NCBI GenBank assembly: GCA_017353855.1
Contig: JAFMSA010000180.1
Span: 1-7,646, forward strand
Direction of reading: 5' to 3'
From: Alphaproteobacteria bacterium
GTDB lineage: Bacteria > Pseudomonadota > Alphaproteobacteria > ATCC43930 > CGMCC-115725
DNA: 7,646 nucleotides
Of the stretch, positions 1 to 6,488 are shown one piece after another. A program made the translations under genes and the position numbers. Within the stretch, counting starts at the first letter, position 1; every line of letters begins with the position of its first letter. A model generated the notes under the pieces. The model had not been told where the DNA came from. It searched no databases and saw only the letters and a list, made by a program, of their open reading frames with translations.

Positions 1-345
1 GCTGGCAGCAGCTGCAGGAGAAGCGTGTTGCTGTGGGGGAGGCCCGCTCTCGGCTTCTTGCTGTTGCTCCGAGACGGTGGGGGCCGGCAGAGCGGCGACG
101 GCCGCCGCATCTTGCGTGGCATGAGGCGACGAATCGGAAGCTCGCGGGTTCGACGCGGCAATTTTCTCTCCCCTGGGCGGCCCGAGCAGGGAGAATCCAG
201 TGCCAAAAAAGACGCCGATGGTCGCCACGGCGACGAGCCCGACTAGTACGAGATAGAGCAGGGTGCCGGCCGGAAATTCGCGGTCGGGCGTTGTCGGGCT
301 TGCCGGCGTCTCGAGCGAAGGGATCGCGAATCTCGCGTTGCGCAT
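1..345 (-). CDS. Unrecognised single-pass membrane protein, N-terminal part (runs off left edge)
   Basis: The reading frame stays open from the start codon to the window edge, giving 115 codons of an incomplete protein. The N-terminus is about 27 residues long, rich in Pro and Thr. One strongly hydrophobic segment follows at about residues 28-54 (Leu, Val, Gly, Ala and Phe rich), which reads as a single membrane helix. After it comes a low-complexity tail rich in Ala, Pro, Ser and Gln. The ATG at 345 is preferred because GAGG lies 6 bases upstream. An in-frame ATG at 357 has its AGAGGA directly adjacent, with no spacing, and would add four residues. The layout (short inner N-terminus, one helix, disordered Pro/Ala/Gln linker) is common in bitopic envelope proteins whose functional domain follows the linker, but that part is not visible. 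I do not recognise the family. The gene lies 170 bp beyond truA on the same strand and may have its own promoter. Confidence 0.6.
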   Translation of the reverse strand, partial: MRNARFAIPSLETPASPTTPDREFPAGTLLYLVLVGLVAVATIGVFFGTGFSLLGPPRGEKIAASNPRASDSSPHATQDAAAVAALPAPTVSEQQQEAESGPPPQQHASPAAAAS

Positions 346-527
346 CACTCGCCTCATTCCTCTTGAATTCGACAGACTAGGTCGGATCTCATCTGACAAT
401 GCGAATCAGACCGAAATATAACGGTTACGGATGGTGCGTCCTTTCGCCGCCCCCTGCCATTTTTCTTTAGTAGCCTGCCTCGTATTTGGCAAGCCCGATT
501 GTAATATCCAGGCCTAGTGGGCGGATT

Positions 528-1283
528 TTACTCTTCAATACGGGCAGGATAACGGATCTCGACCAGATAAAGGCCTTCGGCCGGCGCGGTCGGGCCGCCG
601 GCCCGGCGATCGCGCGCAGCGAGAGCGCGCGCGACATCTTCGGGCCGCCAACGTCCGAGCCCGACCAGCTTCAGCGTGCCCGCCATGTTGCGGACCTGAT
701 GGTGCAGGAACGAGCGCGCTCGCGCCTCAATGTGGACTTCCTCGCCGACCCTGCGAACCTCGAGTGCTTCGAGGGTCTTGATCGGCGATTTCGCCTGGCA
801 CAGCGAATCGCGAAAGGTCGAGAAATCGTGATGGCCGATCAGATATCGGGCGCCATCACGCATCGCCTCGATATTGAGCGGCCGGACCACCTGCCATACC
901 CGCCCTCGTTCGAGCGCCGGCGGCGCTCGCCGGTTGAGCATACGGTAGAGGTAGACACGCCCCGTCGCCGAGAGCCGCGCATCAAACGAGTCCGGCGCGA
1001 TTTCGACCGACAGAACGCTGATCGCGGCAGGCCGCAGATAATGATTGACGGCGCTGCGGAGCACCTCGGGCGTCACAGGCCGGATCAGATCGAGATGGGC
1101 AGCCTGCGCAAGGGCGTGGACTCCCGCATCCGTCCGCCCGGCTCCGTGCACGGCGGTGTTTTGCCCGCAGAATCGCGCTACCGCATTCTCCAAGGCCTCC
1201 TGAACCGACAGCCCGTTCGCCTGCCTTTGCCAGCCGACCAACCCGCCGCCGTCGTATTCGATGATCAGCTTGTAGCGGGACAT
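528..1283 (-). CDS. truA: tRNA pseudouridine(38-40) synthase TruA
   Basis: TruA converts uridines 38, 39 and 40 of the tRNA anticodon arm to pseudouridine, acting in the cytoplasm without a cofactor. The 251-residue length is normal for the family. The family signature GAGRTDAGVHAL lies at residues 47-58 and contains the catalytic aspartate D52, the position typical of the family. The N-terminal strand with IEYDGG and GWQRQ (residues 8-21), a mid-protein RVYLYRML segment carrying the conserved aromatic residues, and a C-terminal FLHHQVRNMAG segment all match TruA. The start is ATG, and the first 19 bases of the gene overlap the end of fmt in another frame. No good Shine-Dalgarno is visible, so it is probably translated by coupling to fmt. 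It is the last gene of the def-fmt-truA unit. No convincing intrinsic terminator follows it in the 170 bp before the next gene. Confidence 0.97.
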   Translation of the reverse strand: MSRYKLIIEYDGGGLVGWQRQANGLSVQEALENAVARFCGQNTAVHGAGRTDAGVHALAQAAHLDLIRPVTPEVLRSAVNHYLRPAAISVLSVEIAPDSFDARLSATGRVYLYRMLNRRAPPALERGRVWQVVRPLNIEAMRDGARYLIGHHDFSTFRDSLCQAKSPIKTLEALEVRRVGEEVHIEARARSFLHHQVRNMAGTLKLVGLGRWRPEDVARALAARDRRAGGPTAPAEGLYLVEIRYPARIEE

Positions 1284-2227
1284 GGAAGCACCGTGCCGGG
1301 TGCGATCGGATAGCCGCGAAGGAAGGCTGGCGCGTCGAGCGGTGCTCTGCCCGCCCGCTGCAGCCGCGCCAGCCGCAACGCGCCTTCACCGCAAGCAATC
1401 GTCAGGCGATCGTCGAGAACGGTTCCCGGGAGACCGCCGGCCGGCCCAGGCAGCTCAGCCGCGGCGTGCACCCGGATGCGCTCGCCGCCGATCTCAAAAT
1501 AGGCGCCCGGCCATGGATCGAATGCTCGAACCCGCCGATCGAGATCCGTCGACGCCAGCCGCCAATCCAGCCGCCCTTCCTCGCGCCTGATCTTGCGCGC
1601 ATATGTGATGCCGTCTTGCGGTTGCGGCCGGAAGCTCGCGACACCCCGGCTTATGGCGTCGAGGGTGGCAACGATAAGTCGCCCACCGAGCATCGCCAAA
1701 TCGGCCGAAAGGCCGGCGGCGGTTGCTTCGCGAGCTATTGGAACCTCCTGTTTCATAAGGATCGGACCGGTGTCGAGCCCTTCCTCCATCTGCATAATCG
1801 TAATCCCGGTCACTCGATCGCCGGCGAGCAGCGCGCGCTGAATCGGCGCCGCGCCCCGCCACCGCGGCAGCAGTGACGCATGCACATTCAGGCACCCGAA
1901 CCGCGGGGCCTCGAGAATCGGGCGGGGCAAAATCAAACCGTAAGCCGCGACGACCGCGGCGTCGGCACCCAGTGCTCGGAAGTCTGAGTGCGCCTGCTCT
2001 CGCTGCAGCGTCTCTGGAGCGTGGATGCTGAACCCGTGTGCCGCCGCGAGCGACTGAACCGGCGAGGGTTGCAGCCGGTGTCCGCGACCCGCCGGGCGCG
2101 GCGGCTGTGTGTAGACGCCGAGGATGCGGTGGCCGGCCGCAATCAGTGCCTCGAGAACGGTCGCCGCAAACGGCGGGGTTCCCATAAAAACGAGATCCAG
2201 CGTCCGCTTCCGGGCGGCCGTGTCCAT
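1265..2227 (-). CDS. fmt: Methionyl-tRNA formyltransferase
   Basis: Fmt transfers a formyl group from 10-formyltetrahydrofolate to the amino group of Met on initiator tRNA, which is needed for normal bacterial initiation. With the ATG at 2227 the protein has 320 residues, a usual length. The N-terminal Rossmann-type domain begins with FMGTPPFA (residues 14-21). The signature SLLPRWRGAAPIQ lies at 118-130. The catalytic triad known from the E. coli enzyme (N106, H108, D144) appears here as N114, H116 and D152 in NVH and GLDTG contexts. The C-terminal OB-fold tRNA-binding domain covers roughly residues 215-315. A TTG seven codons upstream (2248) is possible, but the ATG has GGAG six bases before it (2234-2237), so ATG is chosen. 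It lies 33 bp downstream of def and overlaps truA by 19 bp. Confidence 0.97.
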   Translation of the reverse strand: MDTAARKRTLDLVFMGTPPFAATVLEALIAAGHRILGVYTQPPRPAGRGHRLQPSPVQSLAAAHGFSIHAPETLQREQAHSDFRALGADAAVVAAYGLILPRPILEAPRFGCLNVHASLLPRWRGAAPIQRALLAGDRVTGITIMQMEEGLDTGPILMKQEVPIAREATAAGLSADLAMLGGRLIVATLDAISRGVASFRPQPQDGITYARKIRREEGRLDWRLASTDLDRRVRAFDPWPGAYFEIGGERIRVHAAAELPGPAGGLPGTVLDDRLTIACGEGALRLARLQRAGRAPLDAPAFLRGYPIAPGTVLPCPATS

Positions 2228-2260
2228 CGCCCGCTCCGCCCGCGCCAACTCTGTTCGGGC

Positions 2261-2785
2261 CTACGCGGGAACGGGCGCTCGTCCCCGCTTCGCTTTGGCG
2301 AGCTTGCGCAGGATCATCCCCCGCTTGACCAGGGAGAGATGATCGACAAAGAGAATGCCGTCGAGATGATCGATCTCGTGTTGCAGACAGGTGGCGAGAA
2401 GTCCCGACGCGTCCATCTCTCGCAGTTCGTTCTGGTCGTCGAGATAACGCACGCGGATCGCAGCCGGGCGCGTTACCTCCGCATAATGTTCCGGCAGCGA
2501 CAGGCACCCCTCGTTGCAGGTTATCGGCTCGGGTGAGTGCCAAAGGATCTCGGGGTTGGCGAGCTTCAGTGGCTGTGGTTTCTCGCCGTCTCGCGCCACG
2601 TCGAGCACAATCACCCGGCTCGCCTGGGCGACCTGCGGTGCGGCCAAGCCAATACCGATGGCGGCGTACATCGTTTCAAGCATGTCATCCATCAGCCGCC
2701 GCACCTTGGCGTCGACGGCCGGGACCGGCCGCGCCTTGATCTTGAGCCTCGGGTCAGGGGCGGTGATGATCGGAAGCAAAGCCAT
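2261..2785 (-). CDS. def: Peptide deformylase
   Basis: Def is a metal-dependent (usually Fe2+) hydrolase that removes the formyl group from the N-terminal Met of new proteins at the ribosome exit. The 174-residue protein has all three family motifs: GIGLAAPQV at 44-52 (motif 1), EGCLS at 92-96 with metal ligand C94 (motif 2), and HEIDH at 136-140 with metal ligands H136 and H140 and catalytic E137 (motif 3). This is the ordinary active type. The C-terminal tail is basic (Lys/Arg rich). The ATG start lacks a clear Shine-Dalgarno. The gene stands 63 bp downstream of the aldolase-like gene and 33 bp upstream of fmt. Adjacency of def and fmt is common in bacteria and fits their linked roles in the formylation cycle. 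Confidence 0.97.
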   Translation of the reverse strand: MALLPIITAPDPRLKIKARPVPAVDAKVRRLMDDMLETMYAAIGIGLAAPQVAQASRVIVLDVARDGEKPQPLKLANPEILWHSPEPITCNEGCLSLPEHYAEVTRPAAIRVRYLDDQNELREMDASGLLATCLQHEIDHLDGILFVDHLSLVKRGMILRKLAKAKRGRAPVPA

Positions 2786-2800
2786 GGCTAGGTCTACGTA

Positions 2801-2842
2801 ATCGGCAGGCTGCTCGACGTCAATATGAAGACGTCGGCCGAT
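2801..2842. promoter_or_regulatory. Inverted repeat between the aldolase-like gene and def
   Basis: The 63 bp gap before def can fold into a two-part stem. A 7 bp inner stem (CGACGTC at 2815-2821 with GACGTCG at 2830-2836) has an 8-base A/T-rich loop. A 6 bp outer stem (ATCGGC at 2801-2806 with GCCGAT at 2837-2842) continues it, with an 8-base bulge on one side only. No T-run follows on the minus strand, so it is not a standard intrinsic terminator. It could be a processing or attenuation element, a protein-binding site, or chance. The role is not known. Confidence 0.35.
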
Positions 2843-2848
2843 CCATGC

Positions 2849-3958
2849 TCACAGCGCTTGTGCAAAAATCTCGATGATCTCCGCTATTGGGCGGCGCAGG
2901 ATCGTTTCATTAGTAAACAGCTCGAATTCAGCGCGACCGGGTGAGGCTTGCAGCGCCGAGCCGATCGCAATTCCGCGAGGCAGCAGCCGTTCCGGAAGAG
3001 CGGCGCTGGCTGTGCCCAAAACGCGCAGGCGCGTGACGTTGGTCGCCGCCGAGGAGCGCAGCACCTCACAGTTCTCGTGTTTGGCGAGCCGCTCGAACAG
3101 AACCTCCGCTGCGGCTGCGGCCCGCTGGAAGCGTTCGCTGAACCCGTCGAGATAGTAGAGCGCGACCGCCGCGTAAGGCCAGGCTTGCCGGAGGCCGCCG
3201 CCAAACATGCGCCGCTGGTGATATAGCCCTTCGAGGAGCTGTTTGGGTCCGGCGAGTACGGCACCGCCGGCGGCGTTGAAATACTTGTACAGGGAGACAT
3301 AGACGGTGTCGAAAAGAGCGGCGTAGCGCTCAGGCGCTATCCCTGTATAGGCCGAAGCCAGGAACAGCCGGGCACCGTCCAGGTGAAGGCCGATCCGGCG
3401 GGTGCGCGCCAATGCGGCGATGTGCTGCATCTCCGCAAACTCAAAAACCTCGCCGAAGAGACGACGGACCGGAGACTCGATGGAGATCGCCCCGACCGGT
3501 GCCGATACGCGGGCTTCCTCGCCACGGGCGATTTCAGCCGTCGCCTCGGCGAGCGTAAAGGTGGCGCGGCCAGGGGCGAGAGGGATCAGGGTCAGGCCAT
3601 TCAGCGCCTGCGCGCAATCACCCGAATCATTGTAAATATGGCTTTCCCGCTGCACGAGCACGCGACTGCCGCGCTGGGCGAGCAGCCGAAGCGCGAGGTT
3701 GTTGGCAAGGGTCCCGGTCGGCATGAACACGGCCGTTTCCTTGCCGAGCACCGCGGCAATACGCTCTTCGAGCGTCGTGACGATACCCTCCCGCGAGAAC
3801 TCGTCGGCGGTAATCCAGCCGTTCTCGGCAAGCTGGACCAACAGCCGAGCGTACTCGGCAGGCGACAATGCCAAGCCGTCCGAACGGAAGTGGACGGCGC
3901 GCTCCCGAAGGCTCAGCGGCCGGCTGAAAACGGCGTCCGAGGCGGGCAGGGATGGCAT
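2849..3958 (-). CDS. Threonine-aldolase-family PLP enzyme (beta-eliminating lyase-like)
   Basis: This is a fold-type I pyridoxal phosphate enzyme related to low-specificity L-threonine aldolase, which cleaves threonine or allo-threonine to glycine and acetaldehyde. From the ATG at 3958 it has 369 residues. FMPTGTLANNLAL (78-90) matches the phosphate-binding region. H107 in ESHIYN sits where the family has the His that stacks on the cofactor ring. LHLDGARLF (191-199) supplies the Asp for the pyridine nitrogen (D194) and the conserved Arg (R197). K225 in SLYKYFNAAGG is the likely Schiff-base lysine. Typical LtaE enzymes have SKGLG there, so this is a divergent branch and the exact substrate is uncertain. 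A GTG at 4063 could extend the protein by 35 residues, but that extension is Pro/Cys rich, unlike the family, and would nearly reach the divergent nuclease start. The ATG itself lacks a good Shine-Dalgarno. It probably leads the def-fmt-truA unit. Confidence 0.85.
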   Translation of the reverse strand: MPSLPASDAVFSRPLSLRERAVHFRSDGLALSPAEYARLLVQLAENGWITADEFSREGIVTTLEERIAAVLGKETAVFMPTGTLANNLALRLLAQRGSRVLVQRESHIYNDSGDCAQALNGLTLIPLAPGRATFTLAEATAEIARGEEARVSAPVGAISIESPVRRLFGEVFEFAEMQHIAALARTRRIGLHLDGARLFLASAYTGIAPERYAALFDTVYVSLYKYFNAAGGAVLAGPKQLLEGLYHQRRMFGGGLRQAWPYAAVALYYLDGFSERFQRAAAAAEVLFERLAKHENCEVLRSSAATNVTRLRVLGTASAALPERLLPRGIAIGSALQASPGRAEFELFTNETILRRPIAEIIEIFAQAL

Positions 3959-4010
3959 TGTGACGCAAGTCGGCGGAGGTCGGGGAGAAGCTCTGGTCTG
4001 GTCCGCAATA

Positions 4011-4020
4011 ATGCTAGCAT
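4011..4020. promoter_or_regulatory. Perfect 10 bp palindrome in the divergent intergenic region
   Basis: ATGCTAGCAT is self-complementary. It lies in an A/T-richer patch of the 106 bp gap between the two divergent genes, about 45 bp from the nuclease start and about 55 bp from the aldolase-like start. That is where promoter elements or an operator for either gene would be expected. Known operator families are not clearly matched. The assignment rests on symmetry and position only. Confidence 0.3.
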
Positions 4021-4054
4021 AACAGCCGTCCGCCGGGCACGCATTCGCCGGCGC

Positions 4055-4058
4055 GGAG
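4055..4058 (+). promoter_or_regulatory. Ribosome binding site of the S1/P1 nuclease-like gene
   Basis: GGAG stands six bases before the ATG at 4065, a normal distance. It supports this start, which also gives a complete signal peptide. Confidence 0.7.
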
Positions 4059-4064
4059 ATCACA

Positions 4065-5018
4065 ATGAACTCGTACCGGTCTTACTACGCCATCTGTTTT
4101 CTGGCGGCTGCATCGGTTTGGCAGCCGGCAGAGAGTTGGGCCTGGGGTGGCGAAGCGCACCAGATCATCGCGCTCGTCGCCGATCAACTGCTGCAAACTC
4201 AGGATCAGCCGACGCACAGGAAAATTGCCGGTATCCTCGCGACCGACAAATCCAATGACTGGACGAAAACCGACATCGCCAGCGAGGCTACCTGGGCCGA
4301 TGCGCTGCGCGAGAAGAGCCCCGAAGGGCGGGCAGCAACGTCGAAGTGGCATTATGTTCGCCTCGATTCCGAGAAACCGGATCTGAACAAGTCATGTTTC
4401 GGCCGCCCCGCCCTACCCGCGATGGTGCCGGCGAGCCATGCGCCGCAAGACAATTGCGTCGTCGACAAAATAGATCAGTTCAAAAAGGAACTGCGCGAGC
4501 CAGGCACCTCTCAAAGCGAACGGCTGATGGCTTTGCAGTTTCTGCTGAATTTGGTCGGTGATGTCCACGATCCGCTCAATACGATCGAGCGCAATGATCA
4601 GACCGGCAGCTGCGTTGCAGTGCTTCCTCCCGGAGCCCGGACACCGGTCAGGCTCACCACCTATTGGGAGGATACGCTGGTGGCCGAAGCCATGGGAAAG
4701 GATCCCGTAAAGGCGGCCAGACAACTGACAGGAAGTTTGACCCCGGCCGAGATCCAAAGATGGTCCGGCAATACGGCGGACGACTGGGCACAGGAATCCT
4801 ATAACCTGGCCAAAGGGATCGCCTACAATTTCCCTGCGCATGCGCACGCCGGCGAAACTGGTTTTCCCGTGACAAAGGGCGCAAAGGACCCCTGTGGTGC
4901 GGTGCCGGTATACCGCCTCGAGGCCGGTTACCATGCCCGCGCCAAGGCAGCGATAAAGGAGCAGCTGGCAAAGGCCGGGGTTCGTCTTGCTCTCGTGTTG
5001 CGCCAGGCGCTTCAGTAA
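4065..5018 (+). CDS. Secreted S1/P1 nuclease-family protein with altered zinc ligands
   Basis: S1/P1 nucleases are exported zinc enzymes that cut single-stranded nucleic acids and remove 3'-phosphates. The 317-residue protein begins with a signal peptide (hydrophobic core about residues 7-19) with a likely cleavage after SWA (24-26). That would expose W27 as the mature N-terminus, which binds zinc in this family. Also kept are H32 (family H6), D79 in TWAD (D45), H96 in WHY (H60) and D166 in VGD (D120). Four ligands are changed: H116 is N162, H126 is N172 (DPLN instead of QPLH), H149 is T198 and D153 is E202. WAQESYNLAK (241-250) and the C-terminal QLAKAGVRLA segment are typical of the family. 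Cys 111, 131 and 183 and one near the C-terminus could form disulfides outside the cytoplasm. The zinc cluster is therefore probably incomplete or rearranged, and nuclease activity cannot be assumed. The gene ends 3 bp from the convergent ORF. Confidence 0.9.
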   Translation: MNSYRSYYAICFLAAASVWQPAESWAWGGEAHQIIALVADQLLQTQDQPTHRKIAGILATDKSNDWTKTDIASEATWADALREKSPEGRAATSKWHYVRLDSEKPDLNKSCFGRPALPAMVPASHAPQDNCVVDKIDQFKKELREPGTSQSERLMALQFLLNLVGDVHDPLNTIERNDQTGSCVAVLPPGARTPVRLTTYWEDTLVAEAMGKDPVKAARQLTGSLTPAEIQRWSGNTADDWAQESYNLAKGIAYNFPAHAHAGETGFPVTKGAKDPCGAVPVYRLEAGYHARAKAAIKEQLAKAGVRLALVLRQALQ

Positions 5019-5021
5019 CCC

Positions 5022-5384
5022 TCAGCGGTGTCTCGCCGAGCGCGCTTTGATCAGAGCGGCTGCGATTTCGATCGGATCGTCACTGCCTCCGCTCAAGTAG
5101 TCGACTGCGCGCGAGACCGGGTGGCGAAGCCGGCCGGCCAGTTCCGCAGTTTCGGGGACCCGCACAGGGCGGGTGTCGAGGTCTTCGGCGCATTGATCGA
5201 GCACCCTTTCGAGCACAAACGCCACTGCAACCCGGCTCGAGGACATCGAAGAAGCCACGCAGCCGCGGGCCGATATCGCCAATTCGAGCAGCGCGTCCAC
5301 ACTACCGAACCGGCCGCGCTGCGCCTGATACGCGAATTGGCGCTTGAGGTGGGCCGCCGCCAGATCAATCACCGACTTGGTCAA
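5022..5384 (-). CDS. Small unrecognised protein downstream of pyrE
   Basis: This is a 120-residue reading frame whose codon use looks like that of its neighbours (many G/C third positions). I do not recognise the family. The sequence is Ala, Leu, Arg and Ser rich, with no signal peptide or membrane segment. It looks mainly helical: an N-terminal basic helix at about residues 5-22, helices around residues 28-40 and 50-70, and a C-terminal helix. The start is uncertain. TTG at 5384 overlaps the pyrE stop (TTGA arrangement), and GTG at 5372 is the alternative. Neither has a clear Shine-Dalgarno, so translation would rely on coupling to pyrE. The stop is 3 bp from the end of the convergent nuclease gene. 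It fills the space between two real genes almost exactly, which favours a true gene, but a chance frame is possible. Confidence 0.55.
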   Translation of the reverse strand: MTKSVIDLAAAHLKRQFAYQAQRGRFGSVDALLELAISARGCVASSMSSSRVAVAFVLERVLDQCAEDLDTRPVRVPETAELAGRLRHPVSRAVDYLSGGSDDPIEIAAALIKARSARHR

Positions 5385-5956
5385 CTGAGGTCACGCCAGG
5401 TAAACAGAGCCTCGAATTTGATCCCCGCCGTGCGAAAATTTTCCTGCGCTCCCTCCAGCCGATCGACGACACTGATTACTTTCAATATCGCGCACTCCAA
5501 TTGTCTGGCCTGGTGGACTACCTGCATCGCCGAGCCGCCGGTCGTGGTGACGTCCTCGAAGAGAATGACTTTCGATCCCCGCTCGATAAATCCGTCGATG
5601 CGCTGGTCGGTGCCATGGCCCTTGGCTGCCTTTCGCACAAAAAAGCCTCTGAGCGGCTTCTCGGGCCAACTCCGCATGCTCACGATGGCGACGATCGGGA
5701 TACCCCCTGCTTCCATTCCGCCGATATAGTCGACATCGTCATCCCTGATCCGGTGGAACAGCAAGTCGGCGAGCAACGATGCTCCCTCCGGATCGAACAT
5801 CGTTTTCTTCAAGTCTATAAAGAAATTGCTCGGCCGTCCGGAAGTGAGCATAAAGTCCCGATCCCGCAGGACCGACTCGCGCCGAATGATGGCGAGCAGC
5901 CTGTCTTTCTTTAGTGCAAGACCGTATCGGTCAGGGGCCGGCCGCGCCGCCGCCAT
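5381..5956 (-). CDS. pyrE: Orotate phosphoribosyltransferase
   Basis: PyrE joins orotate to PRPP to form orotidine 5'-monophosphate in pyrimidine synthesis. The chosen start gives 191 residues, typical of the short bacterial form. LTSGRPSNFFIDLK (37-50) is the N-terminal substrate region. FFVRKAAKGHG (105-115) is the catalytic loop with the conserved Lys and His. VILFEDVTTTGGS (130-142) is the PRPP-binding motif with the acidic pair E134 and D135. The frame is open about 68 codons further upstream (to 6160). The ATG at 5956 is chosen because AAGGA lies seven bases before it (5964-5968) and because the family begins close to this point. The following small ORF overlaps the stop codon and may be co-translated. 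Confidence 0.95.
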   Translation of the reverse strand: MAAARPAPDRYGLALKKDRLLAIIRRESVLRDRDFMLTSGRPSNFFIDLKKTMFDPEGASLLADLLFHRIRDDDVDYIGGMEAGGIPIVAIVSMRSWPEKPLRGFFVRKAAKGHGTDQRIDGFIERGSKVILFEDVTTTGGSAMQVVHQARQLECAILKVISVVDRLEGAQENFRTAGIKFEALFTWRDLS

Positions 5957-5963
5957 TTCTTGT

Positions 5964-5968
5964 TCCTT
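5964..5968 (-). promoter_or_regulatory. Ribosome binding site that sets the pyrE start
   Basis: AAGGA on the minus strand lies seven bases before the ATG at 5956. It decides the start against longer in-frame versions. Confidence 0.7.
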
Positions 5969-6470
5969 TCCGACATTTGCTCGATCGTAATCTTTTATAT
6001 CGGGCCACAGCCAAGCGTACCACAAGGCAGAATTAAACCAGAACATCGGTCCAGAGACAAGCTCGGCGGCCGCAGGGGCCTCTGGTGACAATGCGAGGTT
6101 AATCAGATCGCCGGCGGGCGAGTCCGTCGCCGAATGGCCACTCTCGACACAGGCGGGCAAAGTGGCCGAGGATGTGCAATAGCGGACAGCAATGCGTCGG
6201 GCCGCGGCATCATCGTCCGGAGCGGATATTGGATACCAGTCCTCCGCACACCCCCCGGGGCCGGCTTCCCGGTCGTCTGCCTCTTAATCTGATCAGCGAG
6301 CGACAGCGGCTTCCCGGCGGCGTTGTCGTCCGTGAAGGTAAGGGGGCGTGAGATTGAATGCCAGCAGACCCGGCGCCGCATGGGATCGATGATCCGCAAG
6401 GCATGGCCCGTACCTGCCGCGAGTTGTCGTAGCACACCCGCGCAGCCGCCGTGGCCAGGCTTCCGATGCA

Positions 6471-6488
6471 TTGCATGTGATCACGCAA
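6471..6488. promoter_or_regulatory. Candidate operator upstream of the oxygenase gene
   Basis: TTGCATGTGATCACGCAA has inverted outer ends (TTGC and GCAA) around a perfect 8 bp palindrome, GTGATCAC (6477-6484). The core is off-centre by two bases. The site lies 131 bp before the oxygenase start. Aromatic-degradation genes are usually controlled by regulators that bind such sites, but no known consensus is clearly matched and no regulator gene is in the window. Confidence 0.3.

Noticed and set aside
606..637. GC-rich inverted repeat (CGCGCGC and GCGCGCG with a short spacer)
   Set aside because: It lies inside the truA coding region, where Ala/Arg codons give such repeats by chance. There is no T-run, so it is not a terminator.
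486..1313. Long plus-strand frame of 275 codons
   Set aside because: It lies opposite truA, is Arg/Pro/Asp rich and has no family features. It is a shadow caused by the G/C-rich codon pattern of truA.
1494..2543. Minus-strand frame of 349 codons spanning fmt and def
   Set aside because: It is in a different frame from both confirmed genes and consists of Arg/Ala/Gly-rich sequence without motifs.
3959..4063. 35-residue N-terminal extension of the aldolase-like protein from GTG
   Set aside because: It is Pro/Cys rich, unlike the family, and would use up almost all of the divergent promoter region.
3383..4258. Plus-strand frame of 291 codons
   Set aside because: It overlaps the aldolase-like gene (antisense) and the nuclease start in another frame, and has no recognisable domain.
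5028..5729. Plus-strand frame of 233 codons
   Set aside because: It lies opposite pyrE and the small ORF. pyrE is certain, and this frame shows no family features.
5957..6160. N-terminal extension of PyrE by 68 residues
   Set aside because: The ATG at 5956 has a well-placed AAGGA and matches the usual start of the family. The extension looks like promoter-region DNA read as protein.
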